DNA of 64,000 nt from Clostridiales bacterium Firm_18 (GTDB taxonomy: Bacteria > Bacillota > Clostridia > Monoglobales > Firm-18): contig LVAX01000072.1 in the NCBI GenBank assembly GCA_001604215.1, positions 133,228-197,227 on the forward strand, read 5' to 3'. This document shows, piece by piece, positions 20,201 to 28,597 of this stretch. The position numbers were made by a program, and so were the translations under genes. The notes beneath the pieces are model-generated. The model was not told where the DNA came from and searched no databases. It saw nothing but the letters and a program-made list of their open reading frames with translations. Position 1 is the stretch's first letter, and every line of letters begins with the position of its first letter.

Positions 20201-20733
20201 TTGGAATGAACGCCCGAACAGACCAATTAAAGCAGACAGGAACAAGCCTTGGGGAAAATGTGCTTGATGCACTAAAAACAAAGCTGGAAGAAGGAATAAA
20301 CGTAAGGATCCCCGTAACGGCAAGTGCTTCGAGCAACATTTCTTTGAATGTGCCCGGATTTGCAACCGGAACAACCGATGCACCGGATATATTTATAGCG
20401 GGTGAAGAAGGACCGGAGCTTATTGTAGGGGCAGCAGGCAGTACAGTATTCCCGGCAGAAGAAACAGAAAAAATCCTATCGTCTGTAGGCAGGGTACCAA
20501 TCAGAACGGAAGTGCCGGAAACATTTAGAATCTCGCAAAGCAGTCAAGACAGCCCTGCTGTCTCAGAAAAGGTAATAAGGCTGCAAATTGAAGGCGGCGG
20601 GGAAATCAAGGTTGATGCCTCCTTGAAAGAGGATCAAGTTCTTGACTTGCTGTTTGCCAATCTGCGTCCTGCCTTGTTAAGCATTGTGCGGCAAGAAATT
20701 TTTGAGGAAGGAGATGGCGCATATGAGTTCTAA
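17233..20733 (+). CDS. Phage tail tape measure protein (TP901-like)
   Basis: 1166 aa; TP901-like central segment MEFESAITGVYKTVDGTEEQLANISNEIKEMA; C-terminal GEEGPELIVGAAGSTVFPAEETEKIL. Confidence 0.9.
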   Translation: MPVLSTTFDLVDRMSEKLNRMANTGSQFVKQWESVGDTAGEALETASKKATQTAQSLSALEDSMSDTTTAADRLNTENKDGSQIIEEFTDRIEVAERAVSDYADGVDRGSRSTGEFGDESKDAGEKVKVFGDETTQAINAIEQVLVAAGIAKLIREIGSAFVDVTRASMEFESAITGVYKTVDGTEEQLANISNEIKEMALMMPASTTEIAAVAEAAGQLGIAVDDITNFTRVMIDLGESTNLSSEVAASSLAKFANVAKMSADNYQNLGSVIVALGNNFATTEADIVAMATNMASAASLAGFTEAETMALAAALSSVGIEAAAGGTSAARLISSMQVAVETGNEELANFAKVAGVTAREFTEIWKKGPVDALYAFIKGLNDTERTGQTATVMLENMGITEVRLSNAIKALANDNEGLAAAIETANLAWEENTALSTEASLRYGTLESQIDMTKNASNNLSIAIGDVFSPTIADANEKWREVLVGFTSFVENNPTVVKAVAAITVGVAAFTGSIVAYVAIAKAATVITTALNAIMAANPAFLIGAGIASAAVALTAFSVSTAKSSEQLKKANLDAHFGDIALSAAEIDEIVGKILRDDSLGKLNRAFSAFDTVAETAENISAALDEIDRANWKVSIGMDFTESDFERYKSDIDSFIENSLKLVSDKHYAISLSIDTLFGDSETGSDFKSSADSLYGRYSTELEELGKKLQEAVLQGYESGWDVDTTQAVESIIKSMTEITDKIAAAQAEARLEAIKLDFLSGNIDAESFENLQTRLNEELENITKQYDDLRLNLIAEARLEFNEGEIDQETLNQRIDSIQEQYEEKLAALSVTSLNFQTDAILQAYSDEIGEAIPQMAEALQRGIEEQMSNMDWFGAEGMDIGLIYAEIWESTNIDKATKDAIGQLLENMKPTYEQVYEIARSYEEVPAEIAEALFGAAALNVIGSKSKEQMKAMATVIGAAFSTADPEYQKMLNDLNDAGIAIPEEVIFGMNARTDQLKQTGTSLGENVLDALKTKLEEGINVRIPVTASASSNISLNVPGFATGTTDAPDIFIAGEEGPELIVGAAGSTVFPAEETEKILSSVGRVPIRTEVPETFRISQSSQDSPAVSEKVIRLQIEGGGEIKVDASLKEDQVLDLLFANLRPALLSIVRQEIFEEGDGAYEF

Positions 20734-21376
20734 ATATGAAATTTGGCTCACATACAACGGCGAAAGCGAGAAAGTGCATTTTCCTGTGAATCCGGAAAAG
20801 TTTTCAATCAAAAACGGAAGCAAGAATGAAACCGTTAATATTTCCGGCTTGGGCGAAATCATAATAAAACAGGACCGCCCTGCATTAACCCTCTCTTTTT
20901 CCTCATATTTGCCGGCGGCATACTTCCCCGGCATGAATTTTTCGTATATTTGGAATCCTTATGTGATAGCAGAAAAAATTATGAGATGGAAGAATGGCGA
21001 TAAGCCTTGTCACTTAATTATAACTGGCACGCCAATAAACATATATTGCACAATTGAGGATTTTCCCCTTGACGAAATAGGAGGCGATGTGGGCACAGTA
21101 TATTACACCCTAAAGCTGAAAGAGCATAGGAATGTGTCTGTAAGACAGATTGAAGTTGTACAGGATCAGGCGGTAATAACTCCGGAAGAAACACGAATTG
21201 ACAACAGGGTGCAACCCTCCACTTATACTGTTGCTTCGGGCGATAGTCTTTATCTTATAGCAAGAAAGGTTTTGGGTGATGGTGCTCGATGGAAAGAAAT
21301 TTTTGAGATTAACAAAGACCAAATCGAATCTTACAATATGATTTATCCAGGTCAAGTATTCGTTATGCCGGGGTGA
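20714..21376 (+). CDS. LysM-domain phage tail protein (XkdP/YqbP-like)
   Basis: YTVASGDSLYLIARKVLGDGARWKEIFEINKDQI LysM; N-terminal XkdP-like. Confidence 0.85.
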   Translation: MAHMSSKYEIWLTYNGESEKVHFPVNPEKFSIKNGSKNETVNISGLGEIIIKQDRPALTLSFSSYLPAAYFPGMNFSYIWNPYVIAEKIMRWKNGDKPCHLIITGTPINIYCTIEDFPLDEIGGDVGTVYYTLKLKEHRNVSVRQIEVVQDQAVITPEETRIDNRVQPSTYTVASGDSLYLIARKVLGDGARWKEIFEINKDQIESYNMIYPGQVFVMPG

Positions 21377-21380
21377 TGCG

Positions 21381-22349
21381 ATGATAACTTTATTACTTGT
21401 TAAAAATGGCAAAACATATGACATAAGCAATTTGGTTGAGTATGTAACTTGGGGAGGCAGAAAAGGCGCTGCTGCTCGAAACCTTAAAGTAAGGCTGCTT
21501 GACGCTGACGAATATGGTCACGATAGGGCGGATATAGACATAGAAGAAGGGCAGCATTGTATTTTTTACTGGAAAGGCGCAGAGCTTTTTCGAGGGATTA
21601 TATTGGAGCAGGAGCAATCAAACCGTAAAAGAATGCCTATTAACGCTTATGACAACGGCATTTACTTTTCAAATAACAAGGATACATTTAACTACTCCAA
21701 CAAAACAGCAAGCGAAATTTTCATTGATTGCTGCAACAGGTTTCAGATACCTTATGGGGAGGTTGCGGAAACCTCCCATGTGATACCCGAACTGCCAAAG
21801 CCTAAAACAACGCCTTATGACGTTATTTGCGATGCTTTAAGCCAAACTTATAAAGCAACGGGCAATAGGTTCTATCCGCTGTCTATGGAAGGGAAAATGC
21901 ATCTATTAAGGCGCAGGGAGAATGTGCTGCAATGGGTTATTGAGTCCGGGGTTAATCTATCCACATATTCTTTGAAAAAAAGCATTACAAAGACAAAAAC
22001 GCGAATTAAGCTGCTGTCAAAGGAAGATACGGTCCTTGCGCAAAAAAGCAATCCTGACCTTGAAAGCAGGATAGGTATTTTTCAAGAGGTAATCACGCCT
22101 GACGATTCTCTCAATGCCGCACAGCTTAATGAATTGGCCTCAAGCATGCTTGACGAAAAAGGCAAGGCAGAAAAGACTTTAACATTATCCGGGCTTGGCA
22201 TTCCCGAGGTTTATTCCGGTATAGGTGTGTATATCATCATCAAGGAGCTTAATATATCATCCACATGGTATGTTGATCAAGATATGCATACGTTCAGAGG
22301 GAAAAATCACACTATGTCGTTGACGCTTAATCATGCCAACGATATTTAA
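21381..22349 (+). CDS. Phage tail/baseplate hub protein (XkdQ/YqbQ-like)
   Basis: TWGGRKGAAARNLKVRLLDAD...; 322 aa, position. Confidence 0.8.
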   Translation: MITLLLVKNGKTYDISNLVEYVTWGGRKGAAARNLKVRLLDADEYGHDRADIDIEEGQHCIFYWKGAELFRGIILEQEQSNRKRMPINAYDNGIYFSNNKDTFNYSNKTASEIFIDCCNRFQIPYGEVAETSHVIPELPKPKTTPYDVICDALSQTYKATGNRFYPLSMEGKMHLLRRRENVLQWVIESGVNLSTYSLKKSITKTKTRIKLLSKEDTVLAQKSNPDLESRIGIFQEVITPDDSLNAAQLNELASSMLDEKGKAEKTLTLSGLGIPEVYSGIGVYIIIKELNISSTWYVDQDMHTFRGKNHTMSLTLNHANDI

Positions 22350-22361
22350 GGAGGCGGATTT

Positions 22362-22814
22362 ATGTCAGAAACCAGCTTAAAGCAAATTTTTCAGAGAATG
22401 CAGCAGACAGGCATGGGAGTCGTTCAAGGAGAAGTATTGTCGGTGTCGCCTTTGCAAATTAGGGTTGCAAATGACGAGAAACTCATTCTTGGCGAAAACG
22501 TTCTTTCAGTCCCGCAAAGATTGACAAAGTACACTGTTACGGCTGATATCTCAATGGGAGAAGGGAGTGTTACGGGGGAAACGCAATCAGGCGAAGGACT
22601 TCATAGTCATGGCCCGAGCGGCGAGCATACGCAGTACCAAGGCAGCGGAGCGCACAGCCATACCAACGAAGGAGCGCATACCCATGCATTAACCAGCTTA
22701 GCCGCCACAGGAATTAAAATTACCATAGACAACTCCCTCAAAGAAGGAGACATGGTTTACCTGCTCGCATTTAACAACAATAAATTATACCATGTTTTAG
22801 ACAAGGTGGTGTGA
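22362..22814 (+). CDS. DUF2577-like phage baseplate protein
   Basis: MSETSLKQIFQRMQQTGMGVVQGEVLSVSPLQIRV; position. Confidence 0.65.
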   Translation: MSETSLKQIFQRMQQTGMGVVQGEVLSVSPLQIRVANDEKLILGENVLSVPQRLTKYTVTADISMGEGSVTGETQSGEGLHSHGPSGEHTQYQGSGAHSHTNEGAHTHALTSLAATGIKITIDNSLKEGDMVYLLAFNNNKLYHVLDKVV

Positions 22815-22818
22815 GCAG

Positions 22819-23238
22819 ATGAATACCTATATTGAAATTCCCATAAAAGGAGTTGTAGAAAAGAAACGACAACCTTCCCTTACCTATGCCCTTGACTTAG
22901 ATAGCGGCAGAATCAAGGGCAAAATAGACGGAATTAAGGCAGTCGAACAATTTATTAGAAAGGCGCTGATAACTCCTCGTTTTAAATGCCTGATTTATGA
23001 TAATCAATACGGCAGCGAGTTAAAGCAGGTTTTAACTGTTGAGGATGCAAGCGAAAAGTATATAGAAGCGGAATTGCCGAGAATTGTTCGGGATGCAATT
23101 ATCCATGACGACCGTATCTTGGACGTAAGCAGCGATGATTTTGAGGTTAAATTTTTAGGGGATCGGGCTTTTATAAAGTGTTCGGTTGATACAATTTTCG
23201 GCAAGGTTATGATCGAGGAGGTGATAAGCAGTGTTTGA
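22819..23238 (+). CDS. DUF2634/XkdS-like baseplate wedge protein
   Basis: YDNQYGSELKQVLTVEDASEKYIEAELPRIVRDAI. Confidence 0.75.
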   Translation: MNTYIEIPIKGVVEKKRQPSLTYALDLDSGRIKGKIDGIKAVEQFIRKALITPRFKCLIYDNQYGSELKQVLTVEDASEKYIEAELPRIVRDAIIHDDRILDVSSDDFEVKFLGDRAFIKCSVDTIFGKVMIEEVISSV

Positions 23239-24373
23239 GGACAGAACGTATGAAACTTTGCTTGAAGAATGTCTGGCGGCGGCTCCAAGCGGTATAGACA
23301 CAAGGCAAGGCAGCATATTTTATGATGCATGCGCCGCCAAATGCTTGAAAATAGCAGAGCTCTACGTTGACTTAGGTCTGATGGCGCAACGGTGCAGAAT
23401 TGATACTGCCATGGGTGATGACCTTGACAACGTTGGAAGGGATCATGGCGTGCTGCGCAACGAGGCAACGCCCCTAAGGTGCAGGGCTGTTTTTACGGGA
23501 ACTACTCCTAATGTCGGCGAGCGGTTTTTTGTCGATGGAGTATTTTTTGTTCTCAAAGACGATCTTGACAAACTTTATCCCGACAACGAGGAGCTTTTGG
23601 CCGGCGGCAACCTTTATATTGAGGCGGAAATACCGGGAAAAGCGGCAAACGTTGTTGAGGAAGGCGATAGGCTGGTTCCTTATCAAAATATAAGCGGGTT
23701 GACTTCTGCCCTTGTAGGCGAAATCATAGTTGAAGGCGCTGATAGGGAAACGGATGAAAGCTATCGTGAACGATTGAGAAACAAAGTGAGCGGTCCATCC
23801 GAAAACGGGAACAGGCATCATTACAAGACATGGTGCGAGAACATTCCGGGTGTGGGCAAAGCAAGGATATTTCCGCTCACTAAAATTGTTGACGGCGCTA
23901 TAGTAAGCAATGTGCCTAACTGGGTTACCGGCGTATTGCTGACCAATGACGGGACACCTGCTTTGCCAGCGACAGTAAATCTTGTACAGGAGTATATTGA
24001 TCCAAATATGGAGGGGCTTGGCGAGGGCGTTGCAAATTTGGGCGCGCATTTTATGGCGGTGGCCGCATCCCCGTTTTACATGACAATTGCAATAACCGAT
24101 GCTGAACTTGCAGAGGACTACACTTTAGAGGACGCAAAAACCGAAATAAAAGAGATTTTATCAGAATATTTTAAGGAGTTGGCCCTTTCCGATGTTGAGG
24201 ATAATATCATTACAATCAGAATAAAGCAGGTTGAAGCTCTTATAGCAGCATCAAATACCATCCTCGATTACTCGGCTTTGACGATTAATGATATGAGCAA
24301 AAACATAGAAATCCCTTCCAACTACGTTGCGATAGTTGAGGATGTGACGATAACGGAGGCGGAAGATGAATAA
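23231..24373 (+). CDS. Baseplate J-like protein (XkdT-like)
   Basis: RQGSIFYDACAAKCLKIAELY...DNVGRDHGVLRNEATPLRCRAVFTG...ADRETDESYRERL. Confidence 0.9.
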   Translation: MFEDRTYETLLEECLAAAPSGIDTRQGSIFYDACAAKCLKIAELYVDLGLMAQRCRIDTAMGDDLDNVGRDHGVLRNEATPLRCRAVFTGTTPNVGERFFVDGVFFVLKDDLDKLYPDNEELLAGGNLYIEAEIPGKAANVVEEGDRLVPYQNISGLTSALVGEIIVEGADRETDESYRERLRNKVSGPSENGNRHHYKTWCENIPGVGKARIFPLTKIVDGAIVSNVPNWVTGVLLTNDGTPALPATVNLVQEYIDPNMEGLGEGVANLGAHFMAVAASPFYMTIAITDAELAEDYTLEDAKTEIKEILSEYFKELALSDVEDNIITIRIKQVEALIAASNTILDYSALTINDMSKNIEIPSNYVAIVEDVTITEAEDE

Positions 24374-24938
24374 CTATGAAAAGATAAAAAAGCTTGTGCC
24401 GGTCTTTTATCATGATGTTGCTGAAATGGATGCGATTTATCGTGTTGACGGTCAAATCCTTGATAAAATTGATGAGGACATGGCAAGGGTGGAAAAAAAT
24501 CTCTTTATAATGACTGCAGACGAAGAAACAATTGCGGATTTAGAGGCCTTTCTTCGGTTGCGCAGTAGCTCGCAGAAAAAACTGGATGAGCGTCGAAGAC
24601 TTGTCGCCTCATATTTTATCGGATTTGGCAAAATGAGCAAAACAAAAATTAAAGAAATTTTAAGAGCATTTACAAATGCTGATTCAGAAGTATCATTATC
24701 CCCCATAAATCCGGAAGGCGACCACGCTTTGTTTATTGGCATGCAAAGAGGAACAACGGATACCTTAAATGTTGAGGACATTGAAAAAATTTTGAAAGAC
24801 AGGCTGCCGGGGCATATTATGACGGTCTGCAAGGTCATTTATAACCAAAGCAACCTTAGCAAGTTTACACATACCGAACTTAGCAAGTTTACGCATGCCG
24901 AACTTAAAGATGGTATCCCTTTAAAGGAGGTGAAGTAG
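24366..24938 (+). CDS. YmfQ/XkdU-like (DUF2313) tail protein
   Basis: Follows baseplate J; 190 aa; LRLRSSSQKKLDERRRLVASYFIGFGKM. Confidence 0.75.
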   Translation: MNNYEKIKKLVPVFYHDVAEMDAIYRVDGQILDKIDEDMARVEKNLFIMTADEETIADLEAFLRLRSSSQKKLDERRRLVASYFIGFGKMSKTKIKEILRAFTNADSEVSLSPINPEGDHALFIGMQRGTTDTLNVEDIEKILKDRLPGHIMTVCKVIYNQSNLSKFTHTELSKFTHAELKDGIPLKEVK

Positions 24939-24941
24939 AAA

Positions 24942-26339
24942 ATGGCAACGCAAACACCGAACATAAATCTTGTAAAGCCCGATGGAAATGAGGAGTATGA
25001 TATTACAGTTTTTAATAGCAACTCTGATAAAATCGACTTGGCTTTGGCAAATAGAGTAGTAAAAAACAATCCAATCACGCCCGGCACAGCACCTAAAATT
25101 ACATACGATGAAAAGGGGCTTGTAACAGGCGGCGAAAATTTGACGGAAGACGATATTCCTCCGATTGATGCAAAAAAGGTTACAGGGCGTGCTCCGATAA
25201 TAAAGACAGAAGAAGGGATACCTCTTTACGGCTGTAGGTTTGTAGATGTTGGCGAAAACGGTGATGTCCTGTTGCGTGAAGACGGAACCGGGGATTATAT
25301 TATAACCGTCTTGGAGGACGGTACCGTTATGGCGGTAGATGTTATTACACAGGTAACCGATAACCTGGACAGCCAATCCCCTACAGAGGCGCTTTCGGCT
25401 AAGCAGGGCGGCGTTCTGCGTGGTTTTATTGGTGTGCTGGGCAGTTTGCTTACCACAGCAAAAGAAAACCTTGTAGAGGCGATAAATGAACTGCATTCAG
25501 CCATTGCAAGCATTTCAACAGCTTTAACTCAAAAAGCGCCGATTAACAATCCGACCTTTACAGGTACAGTAAGCGGGATAACAAAGGATATGGTGGGACT
25601 CGGGAATGTGGACAATACCGCTGATAGCGCGAAAGAGGTCTTAAGCGCAACAAAATTAAAAACCGCACGCACAATAAACGGTGTACCGTTTGACGGTACG
25701 TCAAATATTACTATTGCCGACAGCACTAAAATACCGCTATCTCAAAAAGGTGCGGCGAACGGCGTTGCAGAGCTGGACGCCAACGGAAAAGTACCGTCTT
25801 CACAGCTACCCTCATATGTTGATGATGTTATAGAGGGAACTTTGGGCACATTTCCACAGCCGGGGGAAGCAGGCAAAATATATGTAGACACGTCAACGGG
25901 CCTGACATACAGGTGGAGCGGCACTCAATACGCTGAAATTTCGCAAAGCCTTGCATTGGGGGAAACTTCATCTACAGCTTATCCGGGCAACAAAGGAAAG
26001 CAAAATGCTGATGATATCGCCGAATTGAAAGGTAAAATGACAGCAAAAGCCGATCTTGTAAATGGCATAGTACCGGATGGGCAGCTGCCGTACTACAATA
26101 ACAGCCCGGCCCTCTATGCAGGTGAAACACCGCTTTACGGAACAACGATCGTAGATATAGATGATGAAGGAAATCCGGTCATACGGGAGGATGGCAGCGG
26201 AGATTATTTGCTGCATCTAACAGTTTTAGGTATGCCAATGCTAAGGTATATAGGCAATACCGTCAAGGATAGTGTTACTGGCATTAAGTATGTTTTTACC
26301 ATTACAAATGGTACAGTTATTTTGCAAGCTATAAATTAA
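24942..26339 (+). CDS. Phage tail fibre protein
   Basis: Tail-fibre repeats NPTFTGTVSGITKDMVGLGNVDNTADSAKEVLSATKLKTARTINGVPFDGTSNITI. Confidence 0.85.
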   Translation: MATQTPNINLVKPDGNEEYDITVFNSNSDKIDLALANRVVKNNPITPGTAPKITYDEKGLVTGGENLTEDDIPPIDAKKVTGRAPIIKTEEGIPLYGCRFVDVGENGDVLLREDGTGDYIITVLEDGTVMAVDVITQVTDNLDSQSPTEALSAKQGGVLRGFIGVLGSLLTTAKENLVEAINELHSAIASISTALTQKAPINNPTFTGTVSGITKDMVGLGNVDNTADSAKEVLSATKLKTARTINGVPFDGTSNITIADSTKIPLSQKGAANGVAELDANGKVPSSQLPSYVDDVIEGTLGTFPQPGEAGKIYVDTSTGLTYRWSGTQYAEISQSLALGETSSTAYPGNKGKQNADDIAELKGKMTAKADLVNGIVPDGQLPYYNNSPALYAGETPLYGTTIVDIDDEGNPVIREDGSGDYLLHLTVLGMPMLRYIGNTVKDSVTGIKYVFTITNGTVILQAIN

Positions 26340-26357
26340 ATTTAAGGAGGTTTTATT

Positions 26358-26735
26358 ATGCGTTATGCAAAGCTTGACGAAACAGGCAGAATTAAATTTG
26401 CCCCTTCCTCAATGACAGAGGAAGAAAGGGCGCAAGGCGGCTACCTTCCCTACGAAGAAAGGGAAAAACCTGAAACGCCGGAGAATATAATTCCGCACAA
26501 TTACAAGCCGGTGTATGTAGAAGAAAACGGAAAAATAATCAGGGATTGGGAGGCATATCCTAATTACTCCGAAATTGAAAGGCTTAAGAGAAAATTGGCC
26601 GAAAGCGACTATAAGGTAATCAAATGCTATGAATATTCACTGGCTGGATTACCGGAGCCGTATAGTATTGAGAACATACATACGGAACGTCAGCAAATTA
26701 GAGATGAAATAAACAGATTGGAGGCGTGTGAATAA
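26358..26735 (+). CDS. Hypothetical tail-fibre-associated protein
   Basis: 125 aa between tail fibre and DGR variable protein; RBS AAGGAGG. Confidence 0.55.
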   Translation: MRYAKLDETGRIKFAPSSMTEEERAQGGYLPYEEREKPETPENIIPHNYKPVYVEENGKIIRDWEAYPNYSEIERLKRKLAESDYKVIKCYEYSLAGLPEPYSIENIHTERQQIRDEINRLEACE

Positions 26736-27781
26736 TGGCAGATATTAAACTCACTACCAAGGATCAGATGTTTGAAGGTCTTAATTTATCGTTGCCGCCG
26801 AACAATGAAATTATTCTGGATGACAAAGGCTTGCCGAGCGTTATGGTAAAAATACCTAAGTTTTCTATGTCGGATGTGGGCCTTAGTGGCGGCACGCACC
26901 CTGCTTTTATTGTTGATGGTGAAGAAAAACCCTATATTTACATTAGCAAATACCAAAATATTGTAGTAAATGATAGGGCTTATAGCTTGCCGTACAAACA
27001 ACCGAGAAATTATGTTACATTTGACCAAGCGAGGGCTTATTGCGAAAACAAAGGAAAGGGTTGGCATCTGATGACAAATGCCGAGTGGGCAGCCATTGCA
27101 TTATGGTGCAAAAAGCACGAATGTATGCCTTATGGTAATAACAACTATGAATACGGCGATTATTACCATACATATGACAAAGGTGCTCCTATGCCGTACA
27201 GGTATTATTTTGACCCGGAAGACCCCGAACAGGGTTATGATGACCTTCCGCTTACCGCAACAGGCAGCGGTCCTAAAAGCTGGTTCCACAACAACGACTT
27301 TAGCGGCATAGCAGACCTTAACGGGAACGTGTACGAATGGGTAGGAGGCTTAAGATTAAACGCCGGTGAAATTCAAATTATACCAAACAACGATGCAGCT
27401 ATGGCAGTAGATCAATCGGCAGAAAGTACGCTGTGGAAAGCAATAGCACAGAACGGCTCGCTTGTTGCGCCGGGAACTGCAGGCGCACTCAAGTATGGCT
27501 CAGGAAGTATTGTATTGGGCAACTATTTCAAGGACATGACAGCAGCGGGCGGAGTAACTATTCCTAACCTTTTGAAAGCTCTTGCGTTGTTCCCGGCGGA
27601 CGCAGCAGAAACATACAGAGATGACTACTTTTACGCATCATCTTCCGGCGAACGGCTGTGTCAGCGCGGTGGCTACTACTACGACAGCGAGTACGCGGGC
27701 GTGTTCTACGCGAACCTCAACTACTCCCGCTCGTCCTCGTACGCCTACCTCGGCTTCCGCTCCGCTTTTGTAGAACTGTAA
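26735..27781 (+). CDS. DGR variable protein: tail tip receptor-binding protein with FGE-sulfatase/C-type lectin fold
   Basis: WHLMTNAEWAAIALWCKK, NGNVYEWVGG and C-terminal RLCQRGGYYYDSEYAGVFYANLNYSRSSSYAYLGFRSAF; 3' end is the VR. Confidence 0.93.
   Translation: MADIKLTTKDQMFEGLNLSLPPNNEIILDDKGLPSVMVKIPKFSMSDVGLSGGTHPAFIVDGEEKPYIYISKYQNIVVNDRAYSLPYKQPRNYVTFDQARAYCENKGKGWHLMTNAEWAAIALWCKKHECMPYGNNNYEYGDYYHTYDKGAPMPYRYYFDPEDPEQGYDDLPLTATGSGPKSWFHNNDFSGIADLNGNVYEWVGGLRLNAGEIQIIPNNDAAMAVDQSAESTLWKAIAQNGSLVAPGTAGALKYGSGSIVLGNYFKDMTAAGGVTIPNLLKALALFPADAAETYRDDYFYASSSGERLCQRGGYYYDSEYAGVFYANLNYSRSSSYAYLGFRSAFVEL
27651..27766 (+). repeat. DGR variable repeat (VR), 116 bp
   Basis: Ungapped alignment with 28295-28410; 10 mismatches, all adenine in TR. 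Confidence 0.97.
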
Positions 27782-27801
27782 TCTGCTGCACTGTGATCTG
27801 A

Positions 27802-27825
27802 TATCTCCGCCGATAGGCGGAGATA
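27802..27825 (+). promoter_or_regulatory. Post-VR hairpin/cruciform (10-bp perfect stem, GATA loop)
   Basis: TATCTCCGCC-GATA-GGCGGAGATA, 35 nt after VR end. Confidence 0.8.
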
Positions 27826-27841
27826 AGATTTTAAAATTGAA

Positions 27842-27906
27842 ATAACGTATTTCGTTATTTCATAACAAAATACAGTCTGTTGTCGAATTTGATGTTATAA
27901 TGTAAC
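27842..27906 (+). promoter_or_regulatory. Palindrome plus extended -10 promoter module upstream of avd (copy 1)
   Basis: ATAACGTATTTCGTTAT...TAACAAAAT...AGTC...TGTTATAAT; 42/65 identity, ungapped, to 31130-31194. Confidence 0.65.
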
Positions 27907-27925
27907 CTGTTCGCAAGCAGATGGG

Positions 27926-28270
27926 GTGGTCAAAATTGAAGATTTAAAGATATTGCAAAAGGTGTATGACATGACAAGGTATGGTTATCAAGCACTTGCT
28001 CAATATCCGAAAAGTGAAAAATTTGCTCTTGCGGCAGATATAAAAAGATGTTTGCACCGCATACTTGAAAAGGTTATTGAGGCTAATAAAAAGTATTACA
28101 AAAAGACCACACTCCAAGAGTTAGACGTTGAAGTCGCAAAGCTAAGGGCATTTTTGAGGTTGTCTCAGGAGCTTGGCTTCCTTCCGTTTAAAAAATATGA
28201 GATATGGTCTAAAATGGTAGTTGAAATTGGCAAAATGCTTGGTGGCTGGATTAAATCTATCCAAAGATAG
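27926..28270 (+). CDS. avd: DGR accessory variability determinant (Avd) protein
   Basis: Four-helix-bundle Avd signature: YDMTRYGYQALAQYPKSEKFALAADIKRCLHRILEKVIEANKKYYKKTTLQELDVEVAKLRAFLRLSQELGFL. Confidence 0.92.
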   Translation: MVKIEDLKILQKVYDMTRYGYQALAQYPKSEKFALAADIKRCLHRILEKVIEANKKYYKKTTLQELDVEVAKLRAFLRLSQELGFLPFKKYEIWSKMVVEIGKMLGGWIKSIQR

Positions 28271-28294
28271 ATATATATTGGGGAATAGGCCGTA

Positions 28295-28410
28295 AACGGC
28301 TGTGTCAGCGCGGTGGCAACTACAACGACAACGAGAACGCGGGCGTGTTCTACGCGAACCTCAACAACTCCCGCTCGAACTCGAACGACAACCTCGGCTT
28401 CCGCTCCGCT
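28295..28410 (+). repeat. DGR template repeat (TR), 116 bp
   Basis: AAC-rich copy of VR between avd and RT; all VR differences map to TR adenines. Confidence 0.97.
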
Positions 28411-28484
28411 CTACTCTCGTGGTCAGATGCTATGCACTTACGGGTACATAGTCAGTACAGAGAGGATAAAGGGGCCTATTTCCC

Positions 28485-28515
28485 TTCCGGCGCCAAATAC
28501 ACAAAAACGCCGGAA
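28485..28515 (+). ncRNA. Conserved-position hairpin in TR-RT spacer (putative part of DGR RNA)
   Basis: 8-bp perfect stem TTCCGGCG / CGCCGGAA with 15-nt loop. Confidence 0.45.
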
Positions 28516-28597
28516 AAAGATTGAATTTCCAAAAAAGCAGTTAGTAGGCTTTAAGCTCGAAGGGTGCTACGTTTGGACTTGCAATTAAGGAGGCATT

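Noticed and set aside
24855-24902. Short tandem repeat as possible CRISPR-like array
   Set aside because: Two in-frame coding repeats with no spacers; no CRISPR array seen anywhere in the window.
27582-27773. 63-aa ORF overlapping VR in another frame
   Set aside because: Out-of-frame reading of the variable gene; real CDS is 26735-27781.
28313-28588. ORF of 91 aa over TR (MATTTTTRTRACSTRTSTT...)
   Set aside because: Low-complexity translation produced by the DGR template repeat read out of frame; non-coding TR.
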